From: Elusimicrobia bacterium CG08_land_8_20_14_0_20_59_10
GTDB lineage: Bacteria; Elusimicrobiota; Elusimicrobia; Elusimicrobiales; UBA9959
Assembly: GCA_002779045.1 (NCBI GenBank)
Contig: PEXO01000402.1
Location: forward strand, 303-6,372
DNA length: 6,070 nucleotides
Reading direction: 5' to 3'
Shown piece by piece: positions 5,407 to 6,070 of the stretch. The notes under the pieces are model-generated. The model made no database searches, was not told where the DNA came from, and worked only from the letters and a program-made list of their open reading frames with translations. The translations under genes were made by a program, and so were the position numbers. The first letter of the stretch is position 1, and every line of letters begins with the position of its first letter.

Positions 5407-6070
5407 AGATACTGCTTGCTATCGCCCCGTATATTTCCGACGGCATCTATCCCGCCGGCATGAACGCTCCCACGGCCAGGCGGGGAATAAACCTTATCCA
5501 GGGGCCGACGCCCTCCCTGGGTCTTTTATATATAGCCGCCGCGCTGAAAAAAGCCGACCACCAGGCGGCATATTTCGAAGGGGCTTTTTATTCCATTGAG
5601 GACCTGAAGCGGCGGGTGGCGGCGGAAGAGCCGGATCTTATCGGTTTTACAGTGACGGCCCCCTTCTGGCCCGCCACCGCGGCGGCGATTAAAGAGATCA
5701 GAACATGTTTCCCGCGCATTAAGATAGCGGTGGGCGGCAAACACGTAGACCTGGCGGCCGAAACGGTCATGTCCGAATGCGCCGGGGTTGATTACGCCTG
5801 TTTCGGGGACGGTGAAATAGTACTGCCAAACCTGTGCGCCTGCCTGGCGCGGCACGCCCGACCGGCGGACGTAAAAGGCGTGGCGTTCAGAAAGGACGGC
5901 AGCACAATAAAGAACCGGCCCGAGACGCTGGTGAAAAACCTGGACGACCTCCCGTTCCCGGATTATGACCTGATAGAATTCCGGCGGTATTCCCCTTCCA
6001 TCGGCCACTACCTGAGACTGCCCAATATGACCATGATCGGTTCACGCGGGTGCCCGCACCGCTGCCTCTT
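5403..6070 (+). CDS. B12-binding radical SAM protein, N-terminal 222 residues (truncated by the right window edge)
   Basis: The N-terminus MKILLAIAP and PSLGLLYIAAALK (37-49) are typical of class B (B12-dependent) radical SAM enzymes. The Rossmann-like cobalamin domain spans roughly 30-145, with PDLIGFTVTA (77-86), AVGGKH (109-114), and DYACFGDGE (130-138), the equivalent of the family's 'D-x-x-x-x-G-E-G-E'. The linker DDLPFPDYDL (181-190) is a family hallmark. GSRGCPHRC (213-221) then begins the cluster motif with C217 and C221; the third Cys should lie just past the edge. Members methylate unactivated carbons or phosphinates, or rearrange rings (examples are BchE and HpnP). The substrate is unknown here. 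The usual cobalamin His motif (DxHxxG) is absent, as in many of this class. It shares ATGA with the glycosyltransferase stop, so it is in the same operon. Confidence 0.92.
   Translation, partial: MKILLAIAPYISDGIYPAGMNAPTARRGINLIQGPTPSLGLLYIAAALKKADHQAAYFEGAFYSIEDLKRRVAAEEPDLIGFTVTAPFWPATAAAIKEIRTCFPRIKIAVGGKHVDLAAETVMSECAGVDYACFGDGEIVLPNLCACLARHARPADVKGVAFRKDGSTIKNRPETLVKNLDDLPFPDYDLIEFRRYSPSIGHYLRLPNMTMIGSRGCPHRCL

Overview
The window looks like a GC-rich bacterial chromosome segment, probably from an uncultured or poorly studied lineage. The density of radical SAM and B12-radical SAM genes beside a family 2 glycosyltransferase would suit groups such as Elusimicrobiota or Omnitrophota. That placement is a low-confidence inference, because no rRNA or marker gene is present. 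No tRNA, rRNA or CRISPR array was seen.

Two divergent gene sets flank an intergenic region at 2997-3260. The left set is on the minus strand and reads 2996 to 1. It holds a SufS/CsdA-type class V PLP enzyme; a 186-residue Cys-rich protein that looks like the auxiliary-cluster (C-terminal) part of a radical SAM enzyme joined to a winged helix, with no radical SAM core; a 185-residue exported protein; and a radical SAM enzyme that runs off the left edge. Spacings are 4 nt, a 22-nt overlap and 7 nt, so they are probably one operon.

The right set is on the plus strand and reads 3261 to 6070. It holds a radical SAM enzyme with a SPASM-like Cys-rich region, a family 2 glycosyltransferase with C-terminal membrane segments, and a B12-binding radical SAM enzyme cut by the right edge. 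Overlaps are 29 nt and 4 nt, so this is also probably one operon.

The best non-coding signal is an 83-bp element at 3158-3240. It starts GTAACT, ends AGTTAC, is flanked by a perfect 8-bp direct repeat (AATCTATG), and carries a 9-bp perfect GC hairpin. This is the anatomy of a MITE; GTAA ends with 8-bp duplications fit the IS66 family. It sits between a -10-like box and the ribosome binding site of the right-hand operon, so it has probably become that operon's mRNA leader.

How the genes work together is inference. PLP sulfur/amine chemistry, several radical SAM enzymes, a membrane glycosyltransferase and an exported protein would suit biosynthesis or modification of a small molecule, peptide or cell-surface glycan/lipid. 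No precursor peptide was recognised and no product can be named.
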